This document shows positions 34,851 through 47,450 of a stretch of 64,000 bases of DNA, piece after piece (positions within the stretch are counted from its first letter, which is position 1; each line of letters begins with the position of its first letter). The notes below the pieces were generated by a model, which worked only from the letters and a program-made list of their open reading frames with translations, ran no database searches and was not told the DNA's origin. Origin of the DNA: Cynocephalus volans (Eukaryota; Chordata; Mammalia; Dermoptera; Cynocephalidae). A program made the translations under genes and the position numbers. The stretch spans positions 67,379,852-67,443,851 of the forward strand of contig NC_084463.1 of NCBI RefSeq assembly GCF_027409185.1, written 5' to 3'.

Positions 34851-37044
34851 CACAAGGATCTTGTCACTCTCCTGGTGCTCTGCAGTGTTTCCTCAGTTGT
34901 TTCAGTCAAAATAAATATCTTTGTCATTTTGGTTTCTTTCTGTGCATTTGTAGGAGGGGTGGAGAAGGCACTAGTGCCTCTTCAGTCAGGCATCTTGGGA
35001 AAAGAAAGGGTGTTCACTGGAGTTTCTGGGAAGGCTGAAAATCTCACTCCTATAATTCAGGTTTTACCCAGAATCAAATGCAGAAAACTTATAAAAGGAC
35101 TTGAATTTTAGAAATTAAATATACTGTGTTCTCTCTTCTACTCCCTCCCCTTTCCTGTATATAAATAAAATTGGTAACATCACAAACAGTAGTGATCTTC
35201 TTGTGGTATATATGATTCATGTCTATAGTACTCCCTTGTGAAACTCCTCGTGTCATAGCTAATTCTCATAGCTGCCTGAGGGTGGTACTTGAGACATTAT
35301 TATTATTATCTTCATACCTGGGATTTTAGATTAAATCTGGTGTCACCCTGGCCACTAATATAAATGCATACTGATGCTGTTCAGAAATGACTGGTTAACC
35401 TCATGTGGCAATTCTTTATTATCTTTAAGATAACCCATACTTTTCCTTCCATAGAGTGTCTGCAAAATTTTTTTTTGTCTCTATGTCTACTGTAAAGTCA
35501 AAGGCTATATACCTTTTGCGTATATGTCCATGTATTTATGTATAGATCCTTTATATTTGCACATATATATAGATTTTTTTTTTGCCTCAAATTCTTACAG
35601 CTTTTATCCATTCTTCAGGAATCTTATCTGATGATTTTTTATTTATCTATCCATTTTGGTTTTCTATTGAGCATAGACTGATGATCTTCTTTTTGTCCAA
35701 ATTAATATTCCACAAATAGATAAGTTAACAGTCATTGCTATTAAAAATTAGTTTTGGTCTGGTCGATATGACAGTGTAAATGTGAGATTCACTCTCTCTG
35801 ACACAAGATAGTGTATGGATTTTGACAAAAGTGTCTTGGATCTTTATGGCTTTTCCATGTAGGAAACTGTTTTGCTCTTCTGGAACTTTCCAGAAGTGGC
35901 TTGGATCTTTGTGGCCTTTCCATGTAGGAGACTTTTTCAGTGGGGAGGAGCTGAAATCTTCACTCTTGTTGGGAAAATTCTTTCTTTCAGCTAGTTTTCC
36001 TCTCCCCTCCTGCTTAGTGGTGGGGGGTATCAGGACACCTCTACTCATCCAGAGGAAATGCAGCAATTGTCTGATTATAAAAGATCCAGATTCTTTGGAA
36101 GATATCCCTGAAAGAAAAAATGATTTGACCTGTTAGATATGTAGAAGAAATCATGTTCTAATATATAAACAACTATGTTGTAAGGTAGATCAGAACTATT
36201 TTTCTCTATTTTATAGATGGGAAAGGGTAGACTCAAAGAGGTTAAGTTTCTTACTCAAGGTGACATACCTATTATGTATTATTGCAATTTTTACAGGTAA
36301 AATTAAAGAAAGATCATTTGGCAATTTTATATGGTTCAACCTAACAAAATCCAGGGCTGCAGTGCATGGATTCTGTCTCCCATTCTAGAATCTTATCTTA
36401 TGTACCATTGTTTCTTACTTGAATCTTTAATGATGACTTAAACTATCTTTATTTAAATGCTGCTTAAATATGCACAACATATGATAGTTTATAGACCTCT
36501 GATTCATCAGCTTTTTAAAACTACATGAATAACAATTTTTTAAAAACTTAAAAATTAAATAAAAAGAAGACAAAAAACCTAAAAATCAACTTACTAACCT
36601 GTATGTAATGAAACAGAGGGTGTTGTTTTGCTGAAAGAAAGCAATGAACTAGATTTAAAAAACCCCACCAATCGATTACTTTAATAAAGCATTCAATTTA
36701 ATAGCATATCCCCCAATACAATACTAATGAATAAAAAACACTGTCTTAAGAAATTTCTTTATTGCATATCAACTAGTACACATAATGGTCCTGTGTATAA
36801 TGATGAAATTTATGTAACACATCTGCCCATTTATGACAACATGCCTTTTATAGCATTTGCCCTAATGTGTGTTGACTCAGTCTTTGCACTATTGTAAAAC
36901 TTTCGCTCATTTATATATTAAACCTCCACTTGGATCGAACCCATCATTCTTGTATTACATTTGCTTCTTGTGTTTTTTTTTTTCTCATTGGCCTATAACA
37001 GTCAAAGTAGTTCATGACTCCACTGCATCATGTTATTCTCATAC
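34851..37044. other. Intergenic, no confident element
   Basis: AT-rich sequence with a local duplication at 35831-35935. No exon is supported. The piece 34851-35100 joins the LINE-1 end and could be further repeat, but was not identified. Confidence 0.4.
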
Positions 37045-37405
37045 AAGCAAAAAAGCCAAACTCATGGATGTAGAGAGTAGAATGGGGATTAGTAGAGGTT
37101 GGGGGAGGCGGGCAGGGAAGGGGGAAATGTTGGTCAGTAGGTACAAAGTTTCAGTTAGGAGAAATGAGTATGGTGATCTATTGCACAGAAAGGTGACTAT
37201 ATATAAATAATATATATTAAATAATAATGTATATTTGAAAATTACTAAAAGAGTGGATTTTAAGTAATAAGTACGTGAAGTGATGAATATGTGAATTTGC
37301 CTGATTTTCTTATTCCACAATGTATATGTGCATGGACTCATCACATTGTACCCCACAAATATATACAATTGCTATTTGTCAATAAAAAATAAAAATTAAA
37401 TTAAA
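37045..37405 (+). mobile_element. LINE-1 (L1M) 3' UTR
   Basis: 'actcatggatgtagagagta', 'gtacaaagtttcagttagg', 'atctattgcacagaaaggtg', 'ccacaatgtatatgtgcatg' and an A-rich end form an old L1M 3' terminus. Confidence 0.8.
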
Positions 37406-37983
37406 AAAAGAGACTGTGGTACTGGCTTAAGTATCTACACACAGATCAGTGGAATAAAATTGAGAGTCAAAATATAAACTTATACATCTATGATTAATTA
37501 ATTTTCACAAGTGTTTTATGACAACTTAATGGAGGAAGAATAATTTCTTCAATAAATGGTGCTGAGAAACTGGATAGCCACATGTAAAAAAATGAAGTCG
37601 AACCCCTTTCTCACACCACACACAAAACTTAACTCCAAATGGATCATAGAACTAAATGTAGAAGTTAAAACTATAGCACTCTTAAAATACTGTAATAAAT
37701 CTTTGAAATGCTAGATTCGGTGATGGTCTCCTAGATAAGATACTGAAAACACAAGCAACCATAGAAAAAATAGTAAACTGGGTGTCATCAAAATTAAAAA
37801 CTGGGGGCAGGGAAAAAATTAAAAACTGTTGTGCTTTAAAGGACACCATCAAGAAAGTGAAAAGACAACACACAGAATGGCAAAAGTATTTTCAAGTCAT
37901 ATATCTTCATAAAAATATATGAAGAACTCTTGCAACTCAGCAATCAAAAAGACAATTAGCCCAATTAAAAAATGGTCACAGGA

Positions 37984-38130
37984 AGAACTGGCCAGTTAGC
38001 TCAGTTGGTTAGAAAGTGGTGTTATAACACCAATGTCAAGGATTAGGACCCCCATACCAGCCAGATGCCAAAAAAGAAAAGAAGAAAAGGAAAAAAAAAA
38101 AAAGAAAAGAAAAGAGAGAAAGAAAGAAAG
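37984..38130 (+). mobile_element. CYN-type SINE monomer with long A-rich tail
   Basis: 'actggccagttagctcagtt' to 'cccataccagccag', then about 65 bp of A/G-rich tail. The host repeat 'aaaaaatggtcacagga' is duplicated with one change at 37967-37983 and 38131-38147. Confidence 0.9.
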
Positions 38131-38772
38131 AAAAAATGGTCAGAGGATTCAAATAAACATTTCTGTGTGGGATATACAAAAGTCTAATACACACCTAAAA
38201 AGATATTCATCATCACAGGTTATTAAGAAAATGAAAATCAAAACCACAGTGAGATAATACTTCAGACACATTAGGATGGCTGTAATCAATAAGACAATAG
38301 CAAGTGCTAGCAAAGATATGGAGATATCAGAGCCCTCATATGTTGCTGGTTGGATTGTAAAATGGTATAGATATTAGGAAACAATTTGGCAGTTTTTGAA
38401 AATGTAAAACGCAAAGTTATAATGTGGCCCAGCAATTCCACTGCTGGATATATACCTGTGAGAACTGAAAACATATGTCCCCCCAGAAGTTTGTACATAG
38501 ATGGCATGAATGGTCAGATCAGCATTATTTGTAAAAGTCAAGTCAAAACCACACAAATCTCCATTAAGTGATGAATGGACAAACAAGGTGTAGTATATAC
38601 ATATAATGGAATATTATTTCACAATAAAAAGCATTAAGTATGAGATATGTTGCATCAGGAATGAACCTGAAACATGCTATGTGAAAAAAGCCAGGCACAA
38701 AAGGCCGTGTGTTATATGATTTCATGGACGTGAAGTGTCCAGACTAGGCTAATCCATACAGATAGAAAGTAG

Positions 38773-40146
38773 AGTTCAGGTCAAGATGGCAGAATAGATG
38801 GTCCCCAGCATCACTCTCTCCCACAAATCAACCAATTTACAACTATAAAAATGTAACAACAGCCAGGCTGGGGCTGCTAGAGATCAGGGGAAGAGGAGCA
38901 GAGAACTACGGAGTTCATGAAGGTGGGAGAAGCCATGATGAGAGAAAGAAAAAACTGCTTGGACCATTTTGGGCCATGGCCATTTTAAGGCTGGAGCTGC
39001 TGAGCACATGGAGCAGGAGCCAGCAAAAGCTGCAGCTGTGCCTGTTGGATGGAGTTGCTTGAAGGAGGCAGGGAAGAAGAGGGCCTTGGTGGCCCCCAGG
39101 ACAGCAAGACCACTAATAGGGTTCCTGTGGACCCACATAGGAGCAAGGAGCCACAACAACTGAAAAAAATGGAGCCATTCAGAGGCTGGCGAGTCATCAC
39201 GAGGGACCAGTGCATGACCTATCCCATGGGAAGTGTTTGCAGCACAGGCAGTGGGGGAGATGGGCCCACCAGGGGAATACTGGGGCACAACAATGACAGT
39301 CGATCTGCCCCCCAATCAGCGTAGGATGACTCAGAGGAGACTGGTCAGGAATATAGAATTGCATGGGGTGCAGTTTGATGAAAAGATTCAGGCCAAGATC
39401 AGAGTTTCTACACAAACCAGGTGTACCAGGTCTCTGGAGAGCCAGAAGTACCTATAAAGTCAACCATTATAACCTGAGCTGCACCAAAAGCCTTCCCTAG
39501 GGAAGCAGCAGCAAAGCAGCAATTTAGCTAAACCACAGAGCTCAAGTACTGGTTCCCACAGGAAGTTCCCCCATTTTAGAAGTAAGCAAAGGACAAAAAA
39601 TTAGTTCCAGCCCAGGCACACTGCCAGCACCAAGGAGCATGCCAAAAACATCACTTCCATGTAGGTGGCCCACCACAGCCACCACAATAACCACAGCTGC
39701 TGCAAAAGTGGCTAGACTCCATAACCACCACACAGATGGTCCACCAGTCACTGGAGTGCATTGACACAAGGAGAGTCACCAGCGGAGACCAAAGAAAAGA
39801 AGAGGATGTCTCTCTCCACAAAGTCCATTCCAGAGCGACAGAAGAAGCATCTGCTCTATGATAATATTGGGGGACCTGAACACACCTCTCAGCGTTGGAC
39901 AGATCATCTAGGCAACAAATCAACAGAGTAACCATTACTCTTTCAGAAGGAGAGAAGAAATCTAGGATAATTAGAGGGGGGAGGGGGAAGGGGATGGAGA
40001 GAGATCAGACAAGGAGCATAAAAAGTAAGTATGATTTGTAACAATATGTATGCTAGTAATATTTATTTGATCAACATATGTCAATGTTGAACACCAAAAA
40101 TATGTATAATCAATTATGATTCAATAAAATTTTTTTTAAAAAAGAA
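38773..40146 (+). mobile_element. Internally deleted LINE-1-derived retroposon
   Basis: The 1374-bp unit is flanked by 'agaaagtag' (38764-38772 and 40147-40155). About 10 bp from its start is 'caagatggcag', a YY1-like motif in the position known for human LINE-1 promoters. A GC-richer 5' UTR-like part follows. A short piece near 39863-39935 matches the LINE-1 endonuclease-domain coding region ('gttggacagatcatctaggc'). The unit then passes into a purine-rich 3' UTR with 'aataaaatt' and poly-A. No reverse transcriptase is present, so it must have moved with borrowed machinery. Family assignment is inference. Confidence 0.7.
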
Positions 40147-40594
40147 AGAAAGTAGCTCAGTGTCTGCCAGGGGTTGTGGGGATGGGGGTAATGAGCTGTG
40201 ACTGCTAATGGGTGCAGGGCTTTCTGTAGGGTGGTGATGAAAATATTCTACAATTAAACCATGGTAGTTTTACAGCTCTATGAATATTCTAAAAAATATT
40301 GAATTGTACACTTGAAAGGGTGAATTTTATAGGATGTTACATTTCAGTGAAGGTGTTATAAAAATTAAAACAACAATAAAATAATAATGACACAATCTGA
40401 CCATACAAAACATTGCACCACAACCTGCTAATTTGCCACCATCCTTTGTGCCTTTCCCATCTAGGTTATGCCTACTGTAAACCTCTTTATTTATGGCAAA
40501 CATACGCATTGAGTTTTTCTCCAAACAATGTGGTATGTGTCTCTCCCCGCTGACACACAAAAATTGTACTGTACTGACTCAAAAATAAACTATC

Positions 40595-40677
40595 AGGCCA
40601 GCCCATGGCTCACTTAGGAGAGTGCGGTGCTGACAACACCAAGTCAAGGGTTAAGATCCCCTTACTGGTCATTAAAT

Positions 40678-40731
<54 letters not shown>
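40595..40731 (+). mobile_element. CYN-type SINE, hybrid monomer, with (TA)n
   Basis: The left half is of the 'gcccatggctcacttaggag' type and the right half of the 'agtcaagggttaagatcccc' type. A poly-A and (TA)n tail follow. The target-site duplication 'aaactatc' is at 40587-40594 and 40732-40739. Confidence 0.9.
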
Positions 40732-40732
<1 letters not shown>

Positions 40733-41036
40733 AACTATCTTTTACTGTTATAATTTTTTCCCTCTAGTTAATAAACAAGAAAAATATAGGCCTTTCTAAC
40801 ATTTAATTATTAATAAGTTGCATGCATAAGGCAGATGCATACTCAATTAAAAATGTTTCTTCTGTTCTTTTGTACAAGAAATAACTAACAAATACAAAAT
40901 AAAAATAAACATAGTAAAGGAGGACTGTAATTACAGTATGAATGAAGAGATTGTCAGAAAATACCCAGCAGCTTCAAGTGAGGTGCTGAGTAATTTGCTG
41001 CCTGGCATCTGCTTGGTTCTGACGCCTCAGTTTTCT

Positions 41037-41229
41037 TTTTATTTATTTTATTTATTTTTTATTTTTATTTTTCTTAAAGATGACCGGTAAGGGGATCTTA
41101 ACCCTCCACTTGGTGTTGTCAGCACCATGCTCACCCACTGAGCAAACCGACCATCCCTGTATGGGATCTGAACCCGTGGCCTTGGTGTTATCAGCACCGC
41201 ACTCTCCCAAGTGAGCCACAGGCCGGCCC
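41037..41229 (-). mobile_element. CYN-type SINE dimer
   Basis: On the minus strand two tRNA-Ile-like units appear: one ending 'cggatcc'-like near 41165 and one ending 'ccccttaccggtcatc', followed by an A/T-rich tail. The 18-bp target-site duplication 'ctgacgcctcagttttct' (41019-41036 and 41230-41247) is perfect, so the insertion is recent. Confidence 0.95.
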
Positions 41230-41914
41230 CTGACGCCTCAGTTTTCTGTCTCCTACAACGGCTAACCATCCCCAACTCCGGTTAACTCTGTACTTCAGTA
41301 GAAAATTTTAGGGATATGTAGAGCACAAAATTGTCAACTCATGATCAAGCCAAACTGTTGCTGATTTTATAAACCTAGAAATGATAGTTTCCTAGTTATA
41401 TTTTATAAAATCCCAGTTACTGATTTTAGTACACCCCCTGATTTTACCTCTATTAGAGGAACTGAACTGCTACATCCTTCCATATTTTTGACTCTTCACA
41501 TTGGCAGTTGACTGTTTTTTCTGTATTTCTTGTCTCTCACAAGGCTGTTCCACTAAATACTAGGCTCCATCACAGAAGCTCCATTATCTCTTATCCAATC
41601 TCTGTAACTTTGACAGCAAGTGCGGAGCTCTACTTCATTACATGTGACCAGCTCCCACCGAAGTCCGACTCTGACACATTTTCTTAATCCCTACTGCTTC
41701 CTGTTCCACCCTGTTAACACCACCTATGTGTACCTGTGTGTTTGAATGCCTGTGACTGTTGCTTATGGAGAATTTCCAAGTAATCTGTCCTGCGCCAGTG
41801 GTCTTACCCTGTCTTTTTGCCTGATCCATCTTAGAGATAAATGAAAAATCTCTAGTATAATGCAAAAATCTCTAGTATAATGCAAAAATAGTTCAAGAGA
41901 AAAAAGTTTCTTTT

Positions 41915-42478
41915 TTAAAAAAATAGTGATACTGAGGCATAATTGATATACAAAGAACTGCACATATTTAATGAGTACAGTTGATAAGTTTGAACATATG
42001 CAAACACTCATGATGCCATCACCGCAGTCAAATTTATAGATATATCCATACCTCCCACAGTTTCCTGTGTCCTTTTTGTTTGTTTTTTGTTTTTTGGGAT
42101 TGTGTGTGTGTGCACGCATGTGTATGTGTGCACGTGTGTGTGTGAAGAACATATAATATGAAATTTACTCTCAGCAAATTTTAAAGTGCACAGTACTGTA
42201 TTGATAATTATAGGCACAATGTTGCACAGAAAATGTCTAGAATTTACTCATCTTAGATAGCTGAAACTTTATAGCCACGGAACAACTCCCGTTTCCCCTG
42301 TGCCCCTACCTGCAACAACCATTATTGTATTCTCTGCTTCTATGAATTTGACTATCGCAGAAACCTCATATAAGTGGAATCATGCAGTATTTGTCCTTCT
42401 GTGACTGGCTTATTTCACTTATCATAATGCCCTCCCAGTTCATCCATGTTGTTGCAAATGGCAGGATTTCCTTCAGGA
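41915..42478 (-). mobile_element. LINE-1 (L1M) 3' end, antisense
   Basis: 'gaggcataattgatatacaa', 'gataagtttgaacatatgca', 'ctatgaatttgactatcgc' and 'gtggaatcatgcagtatttg' form the reverse complement of an L1M 3' terminus. A GT-rich patch lies at 42097-42143. Confidence 0.85.
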
Positions 42479-42479
42479 A

Positions 42480-44790
42480 AAAATGTTTTGAGCCCTTATA
42501 AAAGAAAGAAGTGGTGATTCAGAACCAGCATAAGATTGCTTATGTATGCCCAGAATTTTTGTTCCATTAGAGTTTTACTAGATTAATAGAGTAAAAGGAT
42601 GTAATAGTCGTAGGTTATATTGATTTTAGTAAACTATTTTCTAAATCTCTTGTAATAATGTTATGAACACGATACAGTTGTGTCACAGGTGAAAATACGG
42701 AATAAAATCTCATAGTTAATGTCAACTCAAGGAGCATCTAAAGACTAATCACAACATGAGACATCTTGAGTTGTTACTTTATAGGACTTTAATTTTATCT
42801 GGAAAAAGAATTCTACCAACAAATTGGATGATGTCATACAAGAAAGTATTATGAAATTTATAGATTACATTCATGGTAAAAAGTCTGGATCCAGAGACAA
42901 ACAGCTAAAAATGCCAATGAGTACCAAAAGATTCATTAAAAGGAACATAGTATCCAAAAAGAGGGAAGCAATGGTCACACTAAATCAACAGCATCTGCTG
43001 AATTGTGCTTGTTTCTGGCGACTAGGTTTTATGATGGTGATTTACATATTATAATTATCCAGGAAAATTAAAAATTTAGATCAAAATACTCTACACCTAG
43101 TATCTACATGACTAGTAACACAGATTAAGATTGGATTTATTTTATGTGACCTCATATGGCAGAGCTATAGCCAATGAGATACATTTTGTCTTAACATCAA
43201 AATCTCTCTAACCAGTAAACATGCCTGAAGGTAGTATGTGTCAAATTATGAATAAGATAATTTTCTGTCTTCAGATGTGTCACAGCAAAAGATGAGTAAC
43301 CATTTTCAGATAGCTTTAGGAAATTTCTATAATGTTGTGAAGAGTCTGGACTTCATAAAAGTCCTTCAACATGCTGAGATTGAAACATGGAACAGATGGA
43401 ACTCAGATACTCCCCCTTTTTCTACTTGGAAACCTTGGTCTGGGTAATATTTCTGTTTTACACCCAGTGCTCTCTAAGAAAAATAGCTCTTGATGTTGCT
43501 GGTCACAGTTCAAAACAGGGACTCCTGGGCTCTTTTACTTAAAGGATAAGAAAGCTGATCTTAGTCTCTGAATAGCTCACATGGATATTGTGGATGGAAA
43601 GCCAGGTGTCACTCTTGTGGCTTCCTCATAATGGCACCCAAGGCACTTGGCAAAGTGACATTTTTTCTCCAGGGTTTTGATATATAAGAGGCGTCATCAC
43701 AAGCATAGACAGAAGCTCCCTCAAGATTTCCTTTCACAAGGGATGAGCTATTGGGATGTAAGAGCAATTAAAATTTGCTTTCTTCATCCTTTGAAGGCAC
43801 TCATATTAGCTCCCTTGTGTATAATATTCTCTCTCAGTGTTGAAATAGCATTTAGTAAGTTAGGGGATGAAATTAAAGCCTAGCGGACGTGGTTCTAAGA
43901 GGTCTTCAAGACAACAACCTCCTATCTGAATATAATTTCTGAAATATTTAAACACAATTTTTATCTTTTTCTGTTTATTTAAGGCTTGGAAAAATATTTG
44001 ATTGTATGCAATCATCAGTAAAAGTTGCTCTTTAATGTGCTTTTTTTAAAAACGTTTTTAGACACTTTATGGCAGAACCTCAGTGAAGGAGGTGGTGGGA
44101 GTGCTTACCTAAGTAACTTTGGAAATGAGTGGGGATTGCAGGACTAAAGACAAAGTGAGCTGTGCATCAGCACTGTACTGTAGTTGATAAAGTGGTTGAT
44201 AAAGTTGTTTCCCCTGGAGGTACAGGCTGACAATCTTGAAACCACTGTAATTGTATACTAGAAGTGAACAAATAAATAAATGGATGTTGGATAATGGCAG
44301 CTAGGTTTCTTGAAGTGGAAGGTTATAGATAGCAAGGGGGGATTTTGAGAGTGGACCACATGGTACTGAGATTAGGAAACATCAATATGAACTGATGTTT
44401 AGCTTATTACAGACACACACACAAGTATATATAATTATAGATACATTATTACAGATAAGGGTATAAAATGGGTTAGTATATACATGTGTGTTTCCTAGTT
44501 CAGTCTGCTGAGAAGACTAGAAGCAATGACACCCAAGTAGCAATGAGCACACCCAGCTCCCATGGGTGTGCTGGGCTTCTAATACTCTTCTTCAATAAAA
44601 GGAACCAAAGCTTTTTGGAGAAACAGCTAATCATACACTGGGCCAAAAAATATACAAGATGTTTGGAGCACCTTTTAGTGCAAGACAGCAAGGCTGTGTT
44701 AAAACAAAATGATGAGAGTATGTCAAAGGGGCACAGAAGGCCAATAAAAGGGCTTCCAATGGCCAACGCTGTAATAAGTTGAGCAAAAAA
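42480..44790. other. Intergenic, no confident element
   Basis: Open frames such as 42824-43054 and 44486-44782 show no known domain. No splice-bounded exon is recognised. Confidence 0.4.
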
Positions 44791-44799
44791 ATAAATACA

Positions 44800-45390
44800 C
44801 TAGTACTGGAATATAAATCAAAGCATAAAGATCCATGTGTCCACACTGATTTAAATAAGGGAACAAACAAACAAATAGGGAAAAGAAACAAATCTCCAAT
44901 TCAGAATTCCAAATTATTTATGTAGATGCTCTTCTCTTTAGTAAGTGGAGCATGATTACTCACCACTTGAGTGTGGGCTGCACGTAATGGCCCTTGATAT
45001 GATGTGACGAAAATGGCACTTTGCTTATGTGATCTTTATCTCAACAAATATATCCTTTATATAATCATGAAGCAACACGTCAGGGAGACATAAGTTGAGG
45101 GACATTTTACCAAACACCAGTATAGAAGAGCCTAAGAAAACATGAAAACTAACTCTAATGTTATATCCTGGATGCATTGCAAGAACAGAAAAGGGACATT
45201 AGGTAAAAACTAAGAAAATTAAAGTATGGAGTTTAGATAATATATCAATACTGGTTGTGACAAATGTTCCATTATAATGGTAGCAATAGGAAAACCTGGG
45301 TGTAAAAAGTGTATGTGAAATCTCAGTAATATTCTTGCAACTTTTCTGTAAATGTAAAACAATTCTAAAATAAAAGCTTGTATTACAGCC
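44800..45390 (+). mobile_element. LINE-1 (L1MC/L1ME-type) 3' end
   Basis: 'agttgagggacattttacca', 'aacagaaaagggacattagg', 'gcaacttttctgtaaatgta' and the closing 'caattctaaaataaaagc' form an old LINE-1 3' UTR. Confidence 0.75.
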
Positions 45391-45746
45391 AAAATCCTGA
45401 TTTCTGCAAAAAAAAATTCTAGAAAATTTCTGTGCATTTTTTGGCCTCCATACATACCCTTATATCTTTCTATAATCGCTCCTTCTTATGTTTCAGACTC
45501 TAGTTTCCTTTTTTAAATCAAACTACTACTTCAGTTCTTCCATCACTTGGTTTCAATCTTTTGTATCTGAACAGTGTCTGAAAATCACCACCGCTTCCCA
45601 AAACTTCAAGCATGATAGGAAGCTAACAAATCAATAACCTCAGCTCAAGGAATGGGGCTGGCAGCAGTGCGTTGCTCACAGAGTGGCTCTCATACTTTTC
45701 TACAGACATTACTTCATTAGAATCATCTTGCTAATTTTAATCCAAC

Positions 45747-45756
45747 TATCTATCTA

Positions 45757-45818
<62 letters not shown>

Positions 45819-45868
45819 CATCCATCTATCTATCTATCATCTATCTATCATCTATCTATCAATGTATC
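45747..45868. repeat. (CTAT)/(CTGT)n microsatellite
   Basis: The tract consists of CTAT units, then about 13 CTGT units, then CTAT/CCAT/ATCT variants. It is a compound tetranucleotide repeat and likely polymorphic. Confidence 0.95.
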
Positions 45869-46539
45869 ACCTATCTCTCTAAAAATAACTCAAGTTGATG
45901 ATAACGATCAGGACTCTGAAGAATGTTGGATTCATTCATTAAAATATACATTAAAATATGAATGGGGGGACTCTTGGTGTAAAACTAAATGATTCTTTTA
46001 CTCTGACTATTTCACTTTAAGCCTCTCTACTTATACAAATCATGCCATTATTCAATCAAATAATTTCTCTTAAGAAACTAAAATGAAATTTGAGTTGAAG
46101 GGATACAGAAAGTTGTACGAGCCAGTTATGGTGCCTGCCTTCATGGAGGTCAGTTAGAAGGCTACACTAAAACATTTCATAAAAGACTAAACAATGCAAG
46201 TCAGAGTACAAATGAGTCAGAATTTGAGGGACAGTCTACACCAGCATTCATTATGCACTTTAGCAGTCAGGGAAGGCTACGTGAAAAAACATATCAACTA
46301 TAAATAGAAATAGTACTTCTAGGTAAGAGGACTAGAATGAATCTAAGTAGAACATGAAATGAAGCAGGGTGTTTGTGAGATATCAAAGCTGTTCTGAGGC
46401 AAATAATGTATTTTTCTTGAAAAATAGTGAGATAAAGTTGGTGTCACTAGGTAGGTAGGATTTTGATGTCAATAAAATTACTTTGTACTTTGAAAGCTAT
46501 GTGCAGTAGTTTAGTTTTAATGAAACTTAGCTCATTCAT

Positions 46540-46720
46540 TTTTTCTCTTTCAGTTTTACTAAGGTATAATTGATACACACAAAAAACCAAACTGCACACA
46601 TTTAATGAATACAGTTTGATAAGTTTGGACATATGCATACACACGTGATTCCATTACCACCCTCCAGGCAATAACCATATCTATTACCTCCAAAAGATTC
46701 CTTGTATCCCTTTGCTTTTG

Positions 46721-46796
<76 letters not shown>

Positions 46797-47310
46797 ACAT
46801 TCTTATGCTGAGATCTACCTTCTTAAATATTTAAGTGCACAACACTGTAATGTTAACTACAGGTACTATGCTGTGGAGCAGATAGATCTCTAGAACTTAT
46901 TCATCTTGTATAACTGTAATTTTATACTCATTAAACAGCAACTTCCCATTGCCCACTCACCCTATCCCATTTCTATTTTCTGCTCCTATAAGTTTGACTA
47001 TTTTAGATACCTCATATAAGTAGAATCATGCAGTATTTGTTCTTTTGTGACCGACTTCTTTCACTTAGCATGTCTTCCAGATCCACCCACATTGTCTCAA
47101 ATGATAGTAGGATTTCCTTCTTTTTAAAGCTGAATAATATTAAATTTTATGTATATATTGCATTTTCTTAATATGCAAATGGTGGACATTAGGGTTGTTT
47201 CTGTATCTTCACTATTGAGAATAATTTTGCAATGGACATAGGAGTGCAAATATTTCTTTGCTTGTGCATATATAGCCAGGAGTGGAATTTCTGGATCATT
47301 TGGTCATTTA
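46540..47310 (-). mobile_element. LINE-1 (L1M) 3' end, antisense, with (GT)n
   Basis: Same 3' end family as 41915-42478 ('aaggtataattgatacacac', 'ctataagtttgactatttta', 'agaatcatgcagtatttgtt'), continuing further into ORF2. A (GT)36-type run at 46723-46794 sits at the GT-rich site that the other copy also shows. Confidence 0.85.
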
Positions 47311-47329
47311 TTTTCATTTTCTGAAAACA

Positions 47330-47450
47330 CCAAGTTTTTACTATGTGTCAAACAATAAGTTAGGTGTTGTAAGAGACACAAAAATGAATTAGACAGAGAC
47401 CCTATCATCAAGGTGTTTACTCTCCAAGGTAGAAAACAGACATTATTTTG
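47330..47450 (-). mobile_element. LINE-2 fragment, antisense
   Basis: 'tttactatgtgtcaaacaat' through 'gaccctatcatcaaggtgtt' fits the reverse complement of the L2 3' end. Confidence 0.5.

Larger units (their letters stand above)
37410..40360 (+). mobile_element. Old LINE-1 ORF2 3' half, split by two insertions
   Basis: ORF2 homology starts at 'gtggtactggcttaagtatc' and runs to about 38766, resuming at 40156 with 'ctcagtgtctgccaggggtt' and ending near 40360. A CYN SINE (37984-38130) and a 1.37-kb LINE-1 derivative (38773-40146) interrupt it. Each is marked by a target-site duplication of the host sequence. Confidence 0.85.

Noticed and set aside
42824-43054. 76-codon Lys-rich frame resembling a small protein
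   Set aside because: No family recognised and no supporting splice or promoter context.
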